Positions 36,772 to 49,800 of a DNA stretch of 64,000 nt are shown here, piece by piece. Location of the stretch: positions 1-64,000 of the forward strand of contig JASAMV010008400.1 of NCBI GenBank assembly GCA_030248065.1. The letters run 5' to 3'. A program made the position numbers and the translations under genes. Origin of the DNA: Rhynchonema sp. JSB1_4 (taxonomy: Eukaryota; Nematoda; Chromadorea; Monhysterida; Xyalidae). Under the pieces are notes generated by a model that made no database searches, was not told the DNA's origin, and saw only the letters and a list, made by a program, of their open reading frames with translations. Positions within the stretch are counted from its first letter, which is position 1. The number at the start of each line of letters is the position of its first letter.

Positions 36772-39586
36772 TCAAACACTTCTACCCGGTGCAGCATTTG
36801 CAGTCGTGACCGTGCATTGTGGCGGCAAATGTGCAGCAGCATAGAAATGCTGCAACAGGCCCAGCGATGCAGCCGCATTCATCCAGCCGCCTTGATTATT
36901 CAGGGGTAGTTTCGGTCCGAGACTAGCACTCGATGCGGATAGGGGCATCTCAGCGTGAGGTGTGCGCGGCGCTTCCTGACCACCCGTGGGTGCGCGGATC
37001 AAGGGAAGGCGCAGAAACGCACCCTGGGGAGGTGGCACGCCCGGATCACCCGGCGCGACCGTTGTTGGGGGTGGGGGCAGCACTAGACTCGTGGGTGCGG
37101 GTAGACCGGGTAGGGGTACGCAGGGTCGCACCAGATGTGGAGCGGTCATGAAGAAACGAGGGTGCACGGGATGGCCGTGGTGTAGACCTGTGATGGGAAT
37201 GCGGAGTTATCAAGTTTGTTATCGGTCAGATCTTGGGTCACCAACGTTACTTTTTGTAGTGACAATACCTGAGTATATTACATCAGTTAATAAAAATTTG
37301 ACTATCGGCACGTGTGAAGAGTGTTTGTCTGGAAACAACTGTCATGCCGACACGTGACTCGTGCCCAGTTTGCGTTTCATCTAGATCACTCTTACAGTTT
37401 TCCCAGTGAAGCCTTATGCGCAGCTGAGTGGGCAAACACGTGGAAGAAGTCACGTTCTGACCTTCATGCTTTGGAATACTGAAAGTGCACACCTGTTTGA
37501 AACATCAGCGCAGCAGCAGCATGATTGGCAGCAGCGGCGGGATTGTTCGCTGCACCAAACTGTCTGTTATATGCCTCCAATCGTGCCCTGGTGCTTGTGT
37601 GTCGCCGTCTCAATTTGCCTGTGGTGCCTCCGATGAACACATCGTCACACGATGGGTCCAACATCCAGTAGTTGCCTGAATTATCAAGGAAATTGAAAGG
37701 ATTGCGTACGATTCGGATTAAGATGTTCTGGCATTCGTACTCATGATTCCCAAGTGCGACAATTGATTTGTTCATATAAATAGTTGCGAGCTATTACATG
37801 GAAGATGTGGTGCCCTGCAAACTTGGCAAACTTGCAAAGTCAAGTGAAAATACAAAATAGGCTTGGGATAGCGTTTTCATTCCCAGCATTCGAAGTAACG
37901 CTGTGTACTTGATAACAGGCATCAAACTTGTGGGATATGGTCTGTTACCACGAATGCAACAACTATAGGGCTACGGGCAAAGCAAAGGGAATGTACAGTA
38001 TATTGCTTGAATCCTATGAATCAGTGGGACGCACTTGATTCACACCATTTTGACCAGTGTAAAAGTTGTTCTCTTGAACTCAACGAACGATTTTTGAAGT
38101 CTACCGAGTATAAAGCATGGTATAAACCAATGAAACCGCACCTTTCCCTGGATCATCGTAATGCCGAGGCACCTTGACGAAGCATTTGTTGAGGCTCAGA
38201 TTGTGTCTGATGCTGTTCTGCCAACCCTGTTTGTTCTCCCGGTAGTAGGGGAAGTTCTTCTGAATGAATTCATAGATCCCAGACAGTGTCAGCCGTTTCT
38301 CCACATTGCTGCGTATGGCCATCATGATCAACGCATTGTAGCTGTACGTCGGTTTCTCGTTGCGTTTCTTTGCCGATTCTGGATCCGATCCGCTGGCCGA
38401 CATTGCGGCGGCTTTATTGCTCGCGACCACTTTGGCCGCCGCGGCCTCGGGCGACCACAGAACTTCGGGCTCCACTGACGAATTCGGATTGTTGGCCGTA
38501 CCGGACACCGGTTCGTCCGCCGAGCTGCTGCTGCAACGTCGGTCGTCACCCGCGACGATCACGTCCGGCTTGGGACTTGAACTGCGCGATCTGGAAATTT
38601 ATGCAAGCTGGATTTGCAATGTGCAACAACACGATCTATTTCACGCTTGATAATCGGGTGCTGCATCATAAATGACCCAAGCAGTGGCGGGTCCAGATTT
38701 AGGCCAAAAATATTTTTATCTATGGTGCTTGGTTAGATTTTGGCAATTCGGAAATTTTGCAGTACAAAGTATGACCATGCGCGCATGCAGCGCGATAACA
38801 ATTCAACCATCCGTAGGTCTGTAAATCTTGCGTTAAGCTCAAGCATCTGACGTACATACTGTACCATGAAATAAAAGCACTGGTAAAGGCAGGATTCATA
38901 AGTAAGGGTCACAGTTGACGTCCGGAATTTTTGTACGTCTGGGATTTTATGTCCCGAATTTCTGCACGTCCCGGACTTTTGCACGACACGGACCGTCTGC
39001 ATTTTGCTGGTCATAGCCAATGCAAAAATCCGGGACTTTTTACACCCATTGCAAAAGCCCGGGATTTTTGCAATCGTCAGCCTGATGCAAACGCAATGTG
39101 CTACAGTAAGAGCTAAACTACAGGATTAGAGTTTCTTTTGTCACAATTTTATGTTGCGTTTAATTTTCAAACCTTTAGAACCACAAAGGTATATTGGTCG
39201 CACAATGACTTTATAAGAATTGGTCAAATTTTTTTCCTGATTCGTAAAGAGGGAAAGTGACGGGGCAATGACGTTGCGTTGCGTGATCGCACACAAAGCA
39301 TGTAGTAAAGAGAATGTTTCAGACCTGCGCCAACGTGGTTGATCAGCTGGATTATTTTCAGGCGAAAATGTTTTGTGAGAATCACAAATAGCACAGTGAT
39401 TAAGAGTGACTGAACGTGAAAATCAGGGTAGATTTGATGAATTCTTATATGGTCATTGTGCGACCAATAGCAGTAAAACATACTTGGTAGAGCCACGAAA
39501 CGAGCCAGTGGTGCACGTCGCATGACTCAGACGCGTGCCCATTTCAACGTCAACCTCCAGGTCGGTGTCATCTGAAAGACTTGAGC
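36772..39586 (-). CDS. FOXG1: FoxG forkhead transcription factor
   Basis: Four exons join in phase: 39484-39586 (5' end uncertain, probably internal), 38142-38590, 37493-37675, 36772-37187. The forkhead domain starts at [14 protein letters not shown] in exon 2 and crosses the intron after DDPGKG into [20 protein letters not shown] in exon 3. [20 protein letters not shown] is the recognition helix. The features [24 protein letters not shown] are FoxG (BF-1/sloppy paired) rather than other Fox classes. N-terminal parts are Ser/Ala-rich; the C-terminal 139 residues are Pro/Ala-rich with [11 protein letters not shown] and NAAASLG. FoxG is a nuclear repressor that patterns anterior neural tissue. 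Exon 1 carries an acidic stretch ([13 protein letters not shown]); the initiator Met was not located. The intron between exons 1 and 2 holds a 274-bp MITE and a word array. Confidence 0.9.
38684..38805 (+). repeat. Fragment of an hAT-like non-autonomous element
   Basis: Begins CAGTGGCGGGTCCAG and continues with TTTTTATCTATGGTGCTTG and ATGACCATGCGCGCATG. These landmarks occur in the same order in the fuller copy at 41612-41901 and, inverted, at 46490-46670. The 3' end is missing. It lies in the FoxG intron. Confidence 0.5.
38912..39085. repeat. CCGGAATTTTTGCACGTC word array
   Basis: Variants of a 15-18 bp word (TCCGGAATTTTTGTACGTC, CCCGAATTTCTGCACGTC, CCCGGACTTTTGCACGAC, then the inverse form GCAAAAATCCGGGAC and GCAAAAGCCCGGGA) recur about six times with 5-30 bp between. 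It lies in the FoxG intron. Confidence 0.65.
39194..39467 (+). mobile_element. 274-bp TA-flanked MITE, copy 2
   Basis: Same length and orientation as the copy at 26087-26360, with only scattered substitutions. TA flanks are at 39192-39193 and 39468-39469. It ends 15 bp short of the 3' splice-donor side of the FoxG exon at 39484, so it sits just inside the intron. Confidence 0.85.
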
Positions 39587-40643
39587 CTGAAACTCCATGG
39601 CGATTGTTTTTCAAGAAGAAAACACACACACACACCCGATTCAAATGCCTTTCAAATAAAGGTAAACAACTGATGCAGTCCGCCTCTTCGAAGAGACACG
39701 ACTTGGCCGAAACGGGCAAAAATCAAGGATTGATGCCAAGTGATCAAGGACATTGATGCCAAGAGTGTGGCTGTGATGTGGCTGACATGTGATTGTATAT
39801 AACACGTTGCCCTCTCTCATTGGCATGTACTTTTGTGATGTGAAGTTTCACACGAGCAATAAGATCTGCTCGTGGTACCTTTTGGAGGTCAATTGGCCAG
39901 AGGTGTTCGCACCGACGAGGCCTGGCACCTGGCCCGTCTGTGAAAACAGGCTGAAACGGACGAGACTCACTGCTGTTCCGTCATTGGTCCGGTTATTTTT
40001 TTGTTTACTCAAAAAAATATTGCCCATATAGGGGAAGAGAACGGATGATTTGCTTTGGCGATCGAAATACATACGTACACATCATTCAAGAGTCACAATA
40101 AAGAAGGCACTGTACTTTTTTAAGCATGCCCATTACCAACCTCCAATGGAGCGCAATCTACCGTAATCCGGCGTATACCGTTGGGGACCAGTGCATGCAC
40201 GCAACGCTGTTGTTGTTGTGCTGGTGGCCACGATTTCGGGACACAAATGGGAAATGCTGAATTTGGCCATTTTAGATAATATTATTGTTTTTTACTGTAC
40301 TTTACGGATAAATACAATGTCTGAAACGTGCAAACTGCGCAAAGCTGAACAAGATCAAGCAATGACGACAGCGATTATACGACATACAGTAAACATTGTA
40401 TACATTACGTTACTTTTCAGAGAAAACTTATAACTTGTTATCCGAAGTCACGGTGGATAATAAATATTATGTGCTCAAGCAGCGAAGCTCTACAATCATG
40501 CATTTGAGGGCAAATACATGTTATTGGGCACGCAGGCTTAGTATGAGTGGTTATTGAAGATTTCATCTAAAAGCATTGCGATTATTAGGCACTAAATTAA
40601 GGCAATATATAGTACAAGGCATATATGTATGTTTGATTGTCAG

Positions 40644-40781
40644 GCTTCGGATGGAGGCTGGTCGGGCTTTCTGGATCTGGACGAAGCACTGGAATTCACC
40701 ATGCGTCATCCCTCCCCAGATACGGCACACGACATTTATAGAATTTCAGCGAAACAATTCTGCTGCGATCGATTTGAATAA
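40644..40781 (+). CDS. Possible terminal exon of an unidentified gene
   Basis: After a good acceptor (TTTGATTGTCAG, 40632-40643) a 45-codon frame runs to TAA. It starts ASDGGWSGFLDLDEALEFTM and then reads HPSPDTAHDIYRISAKQFCC. The composition is protein-like, not repeat-like. I found no partner exon upstream, and the family is not recognised. It may be chance. Confidence 0.25.
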   Translation, partial: ASDGGWSGFLDLDEALEFTMRHPSPDTAHDIYRISAKQFCCDRFE

Positions 40782-41611
40782 CGATCGTAAGTTGGCTTCA
40801 AACGGAACATCGCGAGGGTGAATTGTGGGTGTCCAATCCAGAGTATACTTGTGCTCAGAACTTTTTGTCTGGGACCAGGGGAAATGATCAAGTTAAAGGT
40901 TTTAGGGGAGTTTGTCTCCCCAGAATAATGACATGACAGCGCAGTGGGTTTTGGCTGTTTCCTCCTGTTTTGCAAGGACATGGATGGTACACCGTGACAT
41001 CGTCGGTGCGAATGCACCAGATGGCAGCATGTGACCACAAAAAATAGGTGAGAGCAGCTGTTTATGCGTTCTTATAACCCTTGTGTTTGTGCGGACATCA
41101 CTGCGCACAACAGAGCAATTTAGCACTGTAGAATTGTGAAATCGATTATTTTGCAAGGCGTTGGTGAGGTGCCGTATGCTTTCCGAATTCGCCACGTCAA
41201 TATGAAACTACAATAAGGTACAGGTGGATACGGCAACTAACGAGCTATGCTGTACCCCATGTTGCAGATGACGTGGCAATACGCTTCAAGGCATGATGAA
41301 GATGTAACGTTATCACAAAAAAATCCCGCAAATTTTCAGCGAGTAGTGAACAATGAAGTTATGGATGAGACCCCATGTTCACAAACATTATACAGTACAT
41401 GTAGGTACAGCTCCCTTTGGTTTGTGACATCCCATGTCATACTCACAATCAGAAACACCTGTCACGAGTCAGTGAAGACAGCTGGAACAAAAGGTATCTC
41501 GTATAATAACTGAACATTCAATGATTGCATCGGAGGAATATGATGAGTTAATTTTCGGTATGGGAATGTGTCGTCGTAGGGACCGTGAGAATAAAATGCA
41601 TTCCCGAGTTA

Positions 41612-41901
41612 CAGTAGTGGCTGATCCAGCTTTCGGCTAAGAAGGGCCACATACCAAAAGTCATTTTTACTCAGTGCACGTGTGATTTTTTAAAAGTCGT
41701 TTTTATTCAGTGCTTGCTTAATCGGTCGATTTTTGGCAAATACATAGCACATAAAATATGAGCACGAGCGCGTAGCGCGCGAAAATTTAGCGCACGTGCG
41801 AGTTCCAAATTTCATGGAACTCCGAAATGGTGACCGCCTTTTAGGGGCCACTTTGACCAAAGCGTGGGCCTAGGCCCTGTTGCCCCCTGGGTCCGCTAGT
41901 G
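41612..41901 (+). mobile_element. hAT-like non-autonomous element
   Basis: Ends are CAGTAGTGGCTGATCCAGC on the left and GGGTCCGCTAGTG on the right, roughly inverted copies of the widespread CAGTGGCGGATCCAG terminus of hAT-type non-autonomous elements. Internally it repeats AAAAGTCATTTTTACTCAGTG and AAAAGTCGTTTTTATTCAGTG, then GAGCGCGTAGCGCGCG. No ORF. Target-site duplication not evident by eye. Confidence 0.6.
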
Positions 41902-42031
41902 AACTGAGATGAGCTGGAAAGTCAGTTGACCCAGTCACGCTAAACAAGAGGCTGACAATACTGCGCCTGGGGCCGGTCCCATCTTTGGGTCTGGTGAGAT
42001 GATTTTAGCCCATAAATCACCAAACATCCAG

Positions 42032-42131
<100 letters not shown>

Positions 42132-43345
42132 CCCATGTTTTACAGGCATCAACAGGGTACAGAAGCAACAACACTAAAACGTGTTTATTATTATTAGGCT
42201 GTGTGCAACAAGAATGCACTGAAATTCCCTGCAATGGCTTCTGTCAAAATATTATGGAGGGGTTCAAAGGCACAATATACCATAGCATTCCTGTGCTTCT
42301 GCATGTATAAGTTGTTGTCTGTCAGGACCTTCATTGCATACCCACAAACAAGAAGAGAAGTTTGACAGTGAGTAATGATTACTTTAGGGTCACTTAATGC
42401 TCCATAAATAAACATCAACATTGATGTTAAACACCAAAATAATGTGGGACTTTGGATCAAAGAGCAAAAGTATACCATTCCAGAGTTTAAGTGTTGTTAT
42501 TATGGTATTACTGAACAACACAGGCAAACGTTGTAATCCGCTCGCAAAAAGCGAAAGTGTGGAATTCGGAACTTTTCGTGAAAATCTAAAATTTGTTTCT
42601 GGAGCAGTCTTTGTTATATTTTATCTATGTAGAGTAAATATCGAATGCGCAGAATTTCACGCATGACATCCGCCAGCGACAAGTTCCGAAATCTGAACCA
42701 CAGAGGCAATAGTGCAGGAATTCCACTTGAGAGATCAGCAGAAACAAATGAAAAACAAACATTGCATTTTACACAGAGAGCAATATAGTAACCCCTGACT
42801 TTGTATAACAATAAACAAATGCGTTACAACGAACCAAAACACAAATAAATCAAAATTTGTCATAACAGCGATACACAACTGCATAAACAGTGAATGCACT
42901 AAACCAAGGATAACATGTTTATGATTGAACCAGGAGTACTCCATCAGAATGGATCAGATATTGGTGGAGCTAAATTTAGCAAAATCGTACGACAAAGCTC
43001 ACCCTCATATTTCTGTACTAAAATAAAATGTGCATCATTGGTGTATGCACACAAGCACGCACAAAGGGTCCAGTGCAGCAAACAACCAATAACTGAACAG
43101 CTACCGTAATACAGCCCTGGTGCGCTGTGTGTCGGATGGCCTTTGGGTGGGCTGTGTGCTTGATCGTCCCATCCTCAGAGAGGGGGGCAGGTCATGCCCG
43201 AGTTTCCCACATTTTGTTCTATGTATGGGGTGACCAACCCCTCTGAGGGGTTCGCTGTAAAGATGGAGTTTACGCGTGTCCATTTTGGGCGTGCAGATGT
43301 AGACATTGTAGACAAATTTTTGTTGTCCTCATAGGTAGTTTGTGA

Positions 43346-43440
43346 TAGCCTTGGAGCACTAATTTCGGCCAGTGTGAAAGTTGTTCACCTCCATCAAATG
43401 AGCAACTTTCACACTGGCCGAAATTAGTGCTCCAAGGCTA
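43346..43440. repeat. 95-bp hairpin with 40-bp arms
   Basis: Arms 43346-43385 and 43401-43440 are inverted copies with a single mismatch next to the 15-bp loop. The outer bases are TAGCCTTGGAGCACTAATTT. The inner part (AATTTCGGCCAGTGTGAAAG) is a variant of the foldback motif AATTTCGACCAGCATAAAAG found at 16669, 32812 and elsewhere. Confidence 0.9.
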
Positions 43441-44237
43441 TAACGAAATATGACTTCAACAAAAATGTGTCTACATCGTCTAAGCCCAAAATGGACAAGT
43501 AGGTACAACTCCACCTTAAGTGTGTCGAATCGTCCCACATCGGGGATGGTGTTGGGCTCTGTTTCGAGGTGACAGTATTTAGGCGGGGCAGGGGTCTGAG
43601 GTTACGGAAATGGTTCCAATCCCAGCGGTGCTCAACATAATGAATATTATTCATAGGGAACAAAAGCTCTCGTTTTGTTTACTATGAGCGCTATTTACTG
43701 TGCCTGCTGCAGTGTGCCCTGGCCAGGGGCTCTCACTCACACACAGGCCACATACTACATGTAGTCCAACCACGAACTCATGAGACGACTTATTTTGAAG
43801 TTGACTTGTACGGATCCAATAATGTTCCGGTTCCACGTATTTCGGAAATGAAAGAAAGAGAAACGCACGTATTTTTAAAAAAACACGCTCTCCACCTCGG
43901 TGCGTAAATTCCCTTTTGACTCCCGAAACATTTGTGTGTTGAACGATGCTGCTGTTCGCGTAACCACGCAACAAATTGAGGTCAGCCAGTTGGAACTTGT
44001 CGTCATCTTTCTGGGCCCAATCTCTTTCTTTTGTTTGCGAAAACCCGTGTAACCGACGCATTTTTTTAATCTGGCCAAGCAAGGTTTAAAAAGATTCGTC
44101 TCATGAGCTCGTGGTTGGACTATACGTGCTAGGTACAGTATACAACGTTTGTGGACACCAGGTATACTGTAGGACGATTCGACACGTTCCCAATGATGCC
44201 CATATGGGACGATTCGTCGAACTTGCCGCACTTCTAA

Positions 44238-44311
44238 GGACGTGGAATCGCCCCGGGGACAATCCGACTTGGGGACAATCCGACAATCCGACTCGGGGAC
44301 AATCCGACTTG
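44238..44311. repeat. GGGGACAATCCGACT word array
   Basis: GGGGACAATCCGACT appears at about 44254, 44269 (shortened to GACAATCCGAC), 44281 (CAATCCGACTC) and 44295, with CCCCGGGGACAATCCG at the left end. Direct repeats, 12-18 bp apart. Confidence 0.7.
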
Positions 44312-46489
44312 TAAGCCTTCGTATGTTGTTTTGCTGACAACAACACGCTTCTCTAATGTCAATTTGTAGTACCTATATTTGTGCTGCACATTGACTTCCG
44401 CAAAAACAAAATTGCTATAAGAGGAATACCATAGGTATGTATATTTACACATGACCTAGATGACAATTAAAAAATCGCTTGACATCTGAGCTCTTTACCA
44501 GAGAATAGTCGACAAAAATAGTTACCGTATCTGCGGAAATTAAGCTGATACTTTGTTGTTTGATTTCAAAGATCCCGGTCTCAAGCCCAACGAGAACCCT
44601 AGAGGGTCAATTTTCACGTATGCAAGATATGCCAGAAAAAGCGACTCCCAGGGGACGTGATAGACGTCAAAAATTGACCATAATGCACCTGAGAGTTTAT
44701 TAAAGTTTGCTAAACTTCTATTGTTGTATTGTCTGCATTTAAGTCGGGGAACGTCTCTCACGTTGGACGTAAATTGCGGCATCACTAAATTTCTTAATAT
44801 CCTCAATTAAAAAAACACGTGAGCAACGCAGATCATCTCCGACTCCGATTACGATCCAAGTTTGACATCGCTCATCACGTGATTTGCACATGAGTTGCAA
44901 GACAAAGCAGGGAATGTGCGAAAAAATTGATGGGGTGCCCGCTAATTCAGTTGTATCCCATCATGATCACTGGCATTGAGCCACATTCAGGGCCAGACAC
45001 AAGAATGACCACCAGGCACGTAACCCTAACTTTGAAATTCCACCATGAAGTGCATGTACACCGTGAGTCAGACAATTCTGTTGATAAAAAGTGTCAGAAA
45101 ACGGATGTGAAATTGAAAGATAAATATTTTGTGCTTTGTAAACATGCAGAAAAGACACAAATGTATATTTCCTTATTATGGGCTTGCTCACTTGCTCTAC
45201 TGAAGAATAACATGTTTGAAGTTGGAGTTAACTTTCGCAGAAACACAGTGTAATACCAAGTCAGAAAGCTGCTCAACAAGAAATGAAAAATAGTCTTGGA
45301 TCAGGCCGTGAGATTTCGTGCGTGCGCATTTTTTTGCAGGAAAAAATTCGTTGAAGTCTAATCCCCAAACGACAGAATGTATGATAGACAACAACAAAAA
45401 CAGGTATACTTATCGACGTCAATGTATGTGTTTCTGTTCCGCACGACGATGTATGTAACTGATCTTGATAATTTGTACTCGGATGATTACAATCTGAACA
45501 ACGACCAATGGGTGGACAGTCGATTGTGCACAGCTGGTCTCACACCACGAGCAGTTTGAGCAATGAAAAGAGACCAAAAAAGCAGTGCCTGAAAAGCGAT
45601 AAGCGATATGGTCTTAAGGCCGGTTTCACAATGCATGCGGGTTGTAGGTTGCAGATCAGGGTTTTTGGCGCGTGGAACCATTTAGGTAACGTACTCACGT
45701 TTAAATTTGGTATAAGGGAATGCGCCTCGTTTGCCTGAGTTCTTTACCAAAGCATGATCTTCAAATGCCGCCCCTGGCCATCACTGGACCTAATTTACCG
45801 CCAACCCGCATCACTTTTTGCGGGTTAGCGAAAAATGTGGTCTCGTGATGTTTCAAAGTGTAAGTATGGAAATCAAAAGTGACAAGCATGTAAAGCTCGA
45901 TGCCCTAATCACAACGGTACCAGAATTATGAAAAACTGACTTCTATATTTCCGCTGCTATGCCCGAAAATGCTTGAATGCATTGTGAAACCGGCCAGCTC
46001 AAGGCCAGGCCCAACCTAAGCTGAAGTTCAACACAAAACCGCAAGCCAAAGCCCGAGTGATGTGATGCCCCCGTTCTCCTTATAGCACAAAAACAATGTT
46101 GCTCTTTTTTTCGTCGCTCAAATTTGTCGTGCACAAACTGACTTTGCTCCGTTGTCCGGCCATTAAAATTCCCCCCGCGGGATCACCAAAGACGTCACAA
46201 AAACAAACATTGGATAGCACGAGCAGGTGCCAAATAGATACCCAAGCGTACTTTGGATCACGTATGTACGTACTGCATATATCTGTCGGTTTTCATGTTG
46301 CTATTGCAGTAATGCTTTTTCTATTTTCATCAGTTCGCCCCCGCACAGATGCGATACTTATTTTCGGCCCCATTGTTGATAATTACCAGATCTTTTTTCT
46401 CAATGCCGACCAGTTGACTGCATCTGTTGAGCTCATATACGATGGTGCACCACCCAAATCAGCGCAATGGCCCCATTTTCTATGAAATT

Positions 46490-46670
46490 TGGCTGTCGCG
46501 CGTGCGAAAAGTGCAAATTTTTCGGGCGTCGCGTGCGCATGGTCATATTTCGTATATTATTGGACCAAAAGTCGCCAAATTTTGAACAAGCACTGGACAA
46601 TGAAACAAGCACTTCATAAAAATGACTTTTGAGAAGTGTCCCCGTTTGGGCGAAAGCTGTTTCCGCCACT
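46490..46670 (-). repeat. hAT-like element fragment, interrupted by a SINE
   Basis: Read on the minus strand it starts CAGTGGCGGAAACAGC and continues AAAAGTCATTTTTATGAAGTG, AGTGCTTGTT and ATGACCATGCGCACGCG, the same order as at 41612-41901 and 38684-38805. The tRNA-derived SINE abuts its terminal CAGTGGCGG, so one element probably landed beside or within the other. Confidence 0.55.
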
Positions 46671-46683
46671 GACCCTGTGAAAA

Positions 46684-46845
46684 CAGCACCAAACGGGCAA
46701 TGCACTGTGCAGCGGTCAATAACTACTGTGATCCTCCAAGCCACACCAAACATATGCTCCACCCGGAAGGACTCGAACCTCCGACCTTCCAGCCACCAGG
46801 CCTGGATAGCCAGATGCTCTACCAACTGAGCTACGGGAACGCAGT
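46684..46845 (-). mobile_element. tRNA-derived SINE, copy 1
   Basis: The minus strand has a perfect pol III A box (TAGCTCAGTTGG, 46822-46833) and B box (GGTTCGAGTCC, 46769-46779), with GTTCCCG ahead of the A box and a weakly paired acceptor end. The anticodon region is about ten bases too long and does not fold into a normal 5-bp stem with a 7-base loop, so this is not an intact tRNA. After the tRNA part, TTTGGTGTGGCTTGGAGGAT (about 46729-46748) is shared with 52235-52262, which shows a dispersed family body. Confidence 0.75.
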
Positions 46846-46859
46846 CTGGCTGCGGCTCA

Positions 46860-49800
46860 AAGTTGCACTTACAGTATACCCATGCAACCGTGCAGACACA
46901 CACTGCTTTGCACGCCACAGCGCTACACGTTGCGCTGGCTAGCAGACTTCCAGTCCACACTACCATATACTGGCAGCTTGACAATAACAGCCAGAAAACC
47001 TCAGAAAAACAAATGTTTAAATCGTTTAAATTAGTGACATTGATCACCACGCAAAGTCAGCGCTTCAAGTCTGGGCCACAGCCAGTCACCAGATCGTGTT
47101 GTGTAGTAAATAATAATTTGTCGAGAGACTAGTTTGTTTTTAATGATAATGAGACGTGACCAGTTATGACTCAGGCACGGTGTCAATTAAACACCCACGT
47201 GGTCAAATTACGTCAACATAAAGTAAATTTGAAGCTTTCGCAAACTTTGTGACCATATGAGTAAAGTGATATGCTGTAGCGTTTGACACGACAACGTGCT
47301 GACCAGGAACTACTAGGTTACATATAACACAATCTGATCAAATGCAACGTAATATGACGTAACGACCGTGAAGTGACTGATTAAGTACTAGCTCAAATTT
47401 CAGATTGTATAAGATCAAAAGTTTTTGCAACACGAGACAAACAGTAATCGTCATTACGTTAACAGTGTAATTTAGGCACCAGGGACTTTCGGTGCATCAG
47501 GTGATCATCGGTGCGGATCAACAAACAGAACACGAAGCAACACGCTTGAATACGTTTTCAAAGATTGTGTATAGAGCGTAAAACTCAATACAGCGAGACT
47601 TTGTTGCGACGCAAGCAGGCCGCACAAAATCGTGGGTTACGGTAAGCCATAGAAGCTTGGCTCAAAGTTGTATCTACAACTCACAACTACCAAAGGCGCG
47701 TCAAATACAACACCAATCAGTCAATAGCGACGCACTGATGTTTTCAAACGATTGGGCACAACGGAGCAGAGGCTGGGCAACAACGAAACGGAGGTGAAAG
47801 AGTGAACTTGGAAAATTCTGAAGTGAAAAGTGATTCTTGAGTGAAGTTGCATACAATGGCAGACAATGACAAGTGTTGTCAAAATTATGGAGTTTGACGT
47901 GATATGTGATACAGTACATAGTCTACTTTTTAAATAGTGAACTGATCGGGCCGTCATTTTCGGCAGCCATGAACAATATTCACTGCATATCGAATGGCAG
48001 ACGGCAGATTGAGGACAAAAATCATAGGAACAGACAAACAGTGGGCCACTATACCTACCTTAAGAATACCGTTGCTCTCCCTTGAAGCATCAAGGTTCAT
48101 ATACGTAGTCAGAAATGGCCAATTGTTATTGTGAGCAAGCAACAGCCGTAACCAGGTTGTTGACGCCCCCGGCCGTGCGCCGCTACGATAACAACATCAA
48201 GATGATGATTGGTAACAAGCATTGATCTGGCCACTAAACAAACGTCACTCACTGGTTTTAGGACTGAAAAAGCGTTTGAAAGGGAAAAATGAGATAAGGT
48301 TCTTCTTGATTTTCTGAGGTAGAGGAATTTCAGATTTCGGAAATCATTAATATGACTATTATCACTTGCTGTTTGTAATTTGTGATTGTAATCCCCATGC
48401 CAGAAACTACAGGACAAATCAAGTCAGACGTAATTTTTATTGGGAAAATGAAATCAGCGAATATTTTGTCTCAGGTTCCAAAGAATGCCAGCAAAACAGC
48501 GGATCGGCTAGCGAATGTTTTCTTTTTTCTCGGCACAGTGTGTTGTTATTGTTTCCGCGTTTATATTTCAAGTGCTTGTACATATGTACATACATACACT
48601 GCCGTTTGTTGTGTTTTTTCATCTTGTTTGGTGTCCAAAGGTGGATGCGGGACGAAACTTGGGAAAATACATATAGATGAACCCCACCGGAGAAAATGCT
48701 CGGACCAGAAAACGGCCAAAACTAAAAATTCAGTCCCATAAGTACGTACATGCGTGCACCAAGCTGAGTGGACAAGCAAGTGAGCAAGCCATGTCAATCA
48801 CAATGTCCGTACAAAGTCACTGGCAGTCAACATTATCAGACTGTTGTCTACCACACGACCGCACACTCGCGAACAGTTGTCATCGGGTTACGGTAGGTGT
48901 GTGCTCGGATTGATAAACTAGGGTTGGCACTAAGCTCGCCACCACTGCTGGTTTAAGCTTAACCTTATGCTCAGGTCTTGGCCTGCCCTTGGGCTTTGTC
49001 TCAGTAAAACTTGGTCAGATGCCATGTTCCTGAGCCACTGCTGAGAGCCAGCCAGCTTTGGTACGATTTAAACGGTTTTGAGCTGAAGTTTTGATAGGTT
49101 CCTCATGTTCACAAAGTTGTACCAGTGCAACATTTCTAAACTCCAGTTTGCAGTTCCGGGCCCAAGATTCCCTACATCTCTAAATTGCATATTCGGCTTC
49201 CGTCAAATGGTGTCGGCGGGTGAGGGGTCGAGTTGTAACGTTAAATGTAGGAGTTTGTAAAAATTGATTGATTTGCAATGCCTGTTGCTTTGTATGGCTC
49301 AAATCATAACAGCAGCGATGATATTATTACAGTGGTATGTAGTTACAACGGATACAAACAGGTCTGTTGTGTATGCCTTTTGTTCTATATGTTCTGACTT
49401 CTTGGGACATGTGGTTATGGCTAGTGCTTTTGCTGTGGGCACCTAAGAATGTTTGTGGTCTGCTTCTACCGATTGACCCTTCTACCACAACACAAAATTG
49501 AGAATGAGCATTAGGGGTTAAATGTGGTTACAAAAATATGGGTGTGTTTTGAAGCGTGCCGGGTTTGGAGGAGAACCGGCAACTGTTTTTATTGGGGTTC
49601 AAAACGTGCACAGGATCTAAATTTCAACTGCGGACCCAAAAACTTTCAAACACTTGAAACGTTTGAAATGGTGTTTTCAATTGGTTAGCATTCATTACAC
49701 CATAAGAAAAAAGTTTACGAATCCCACGTCGTGACTCGAAAACCACATTGTGTTGTGTAAAACAAATCCTGAAGTAAAACAGCCGTTCTTGGACCCTGTA

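Noticed and set aside
46757..46842. Functional tRNA gene
   Set aside because: A and B boxes are perfect, but the anticodon arm plus variable region is about ten bases too long, the acceptor stem has mismatches at both outer positions, and the downstream body is shared with another locus; SINE fits better.
46433..47050. 205-residue minus-strand protein
   Set aside because: Its middle is a translation of the tRNA-like SINE head (a well-known source of false proteins), and the rest is hAT-like repeat.
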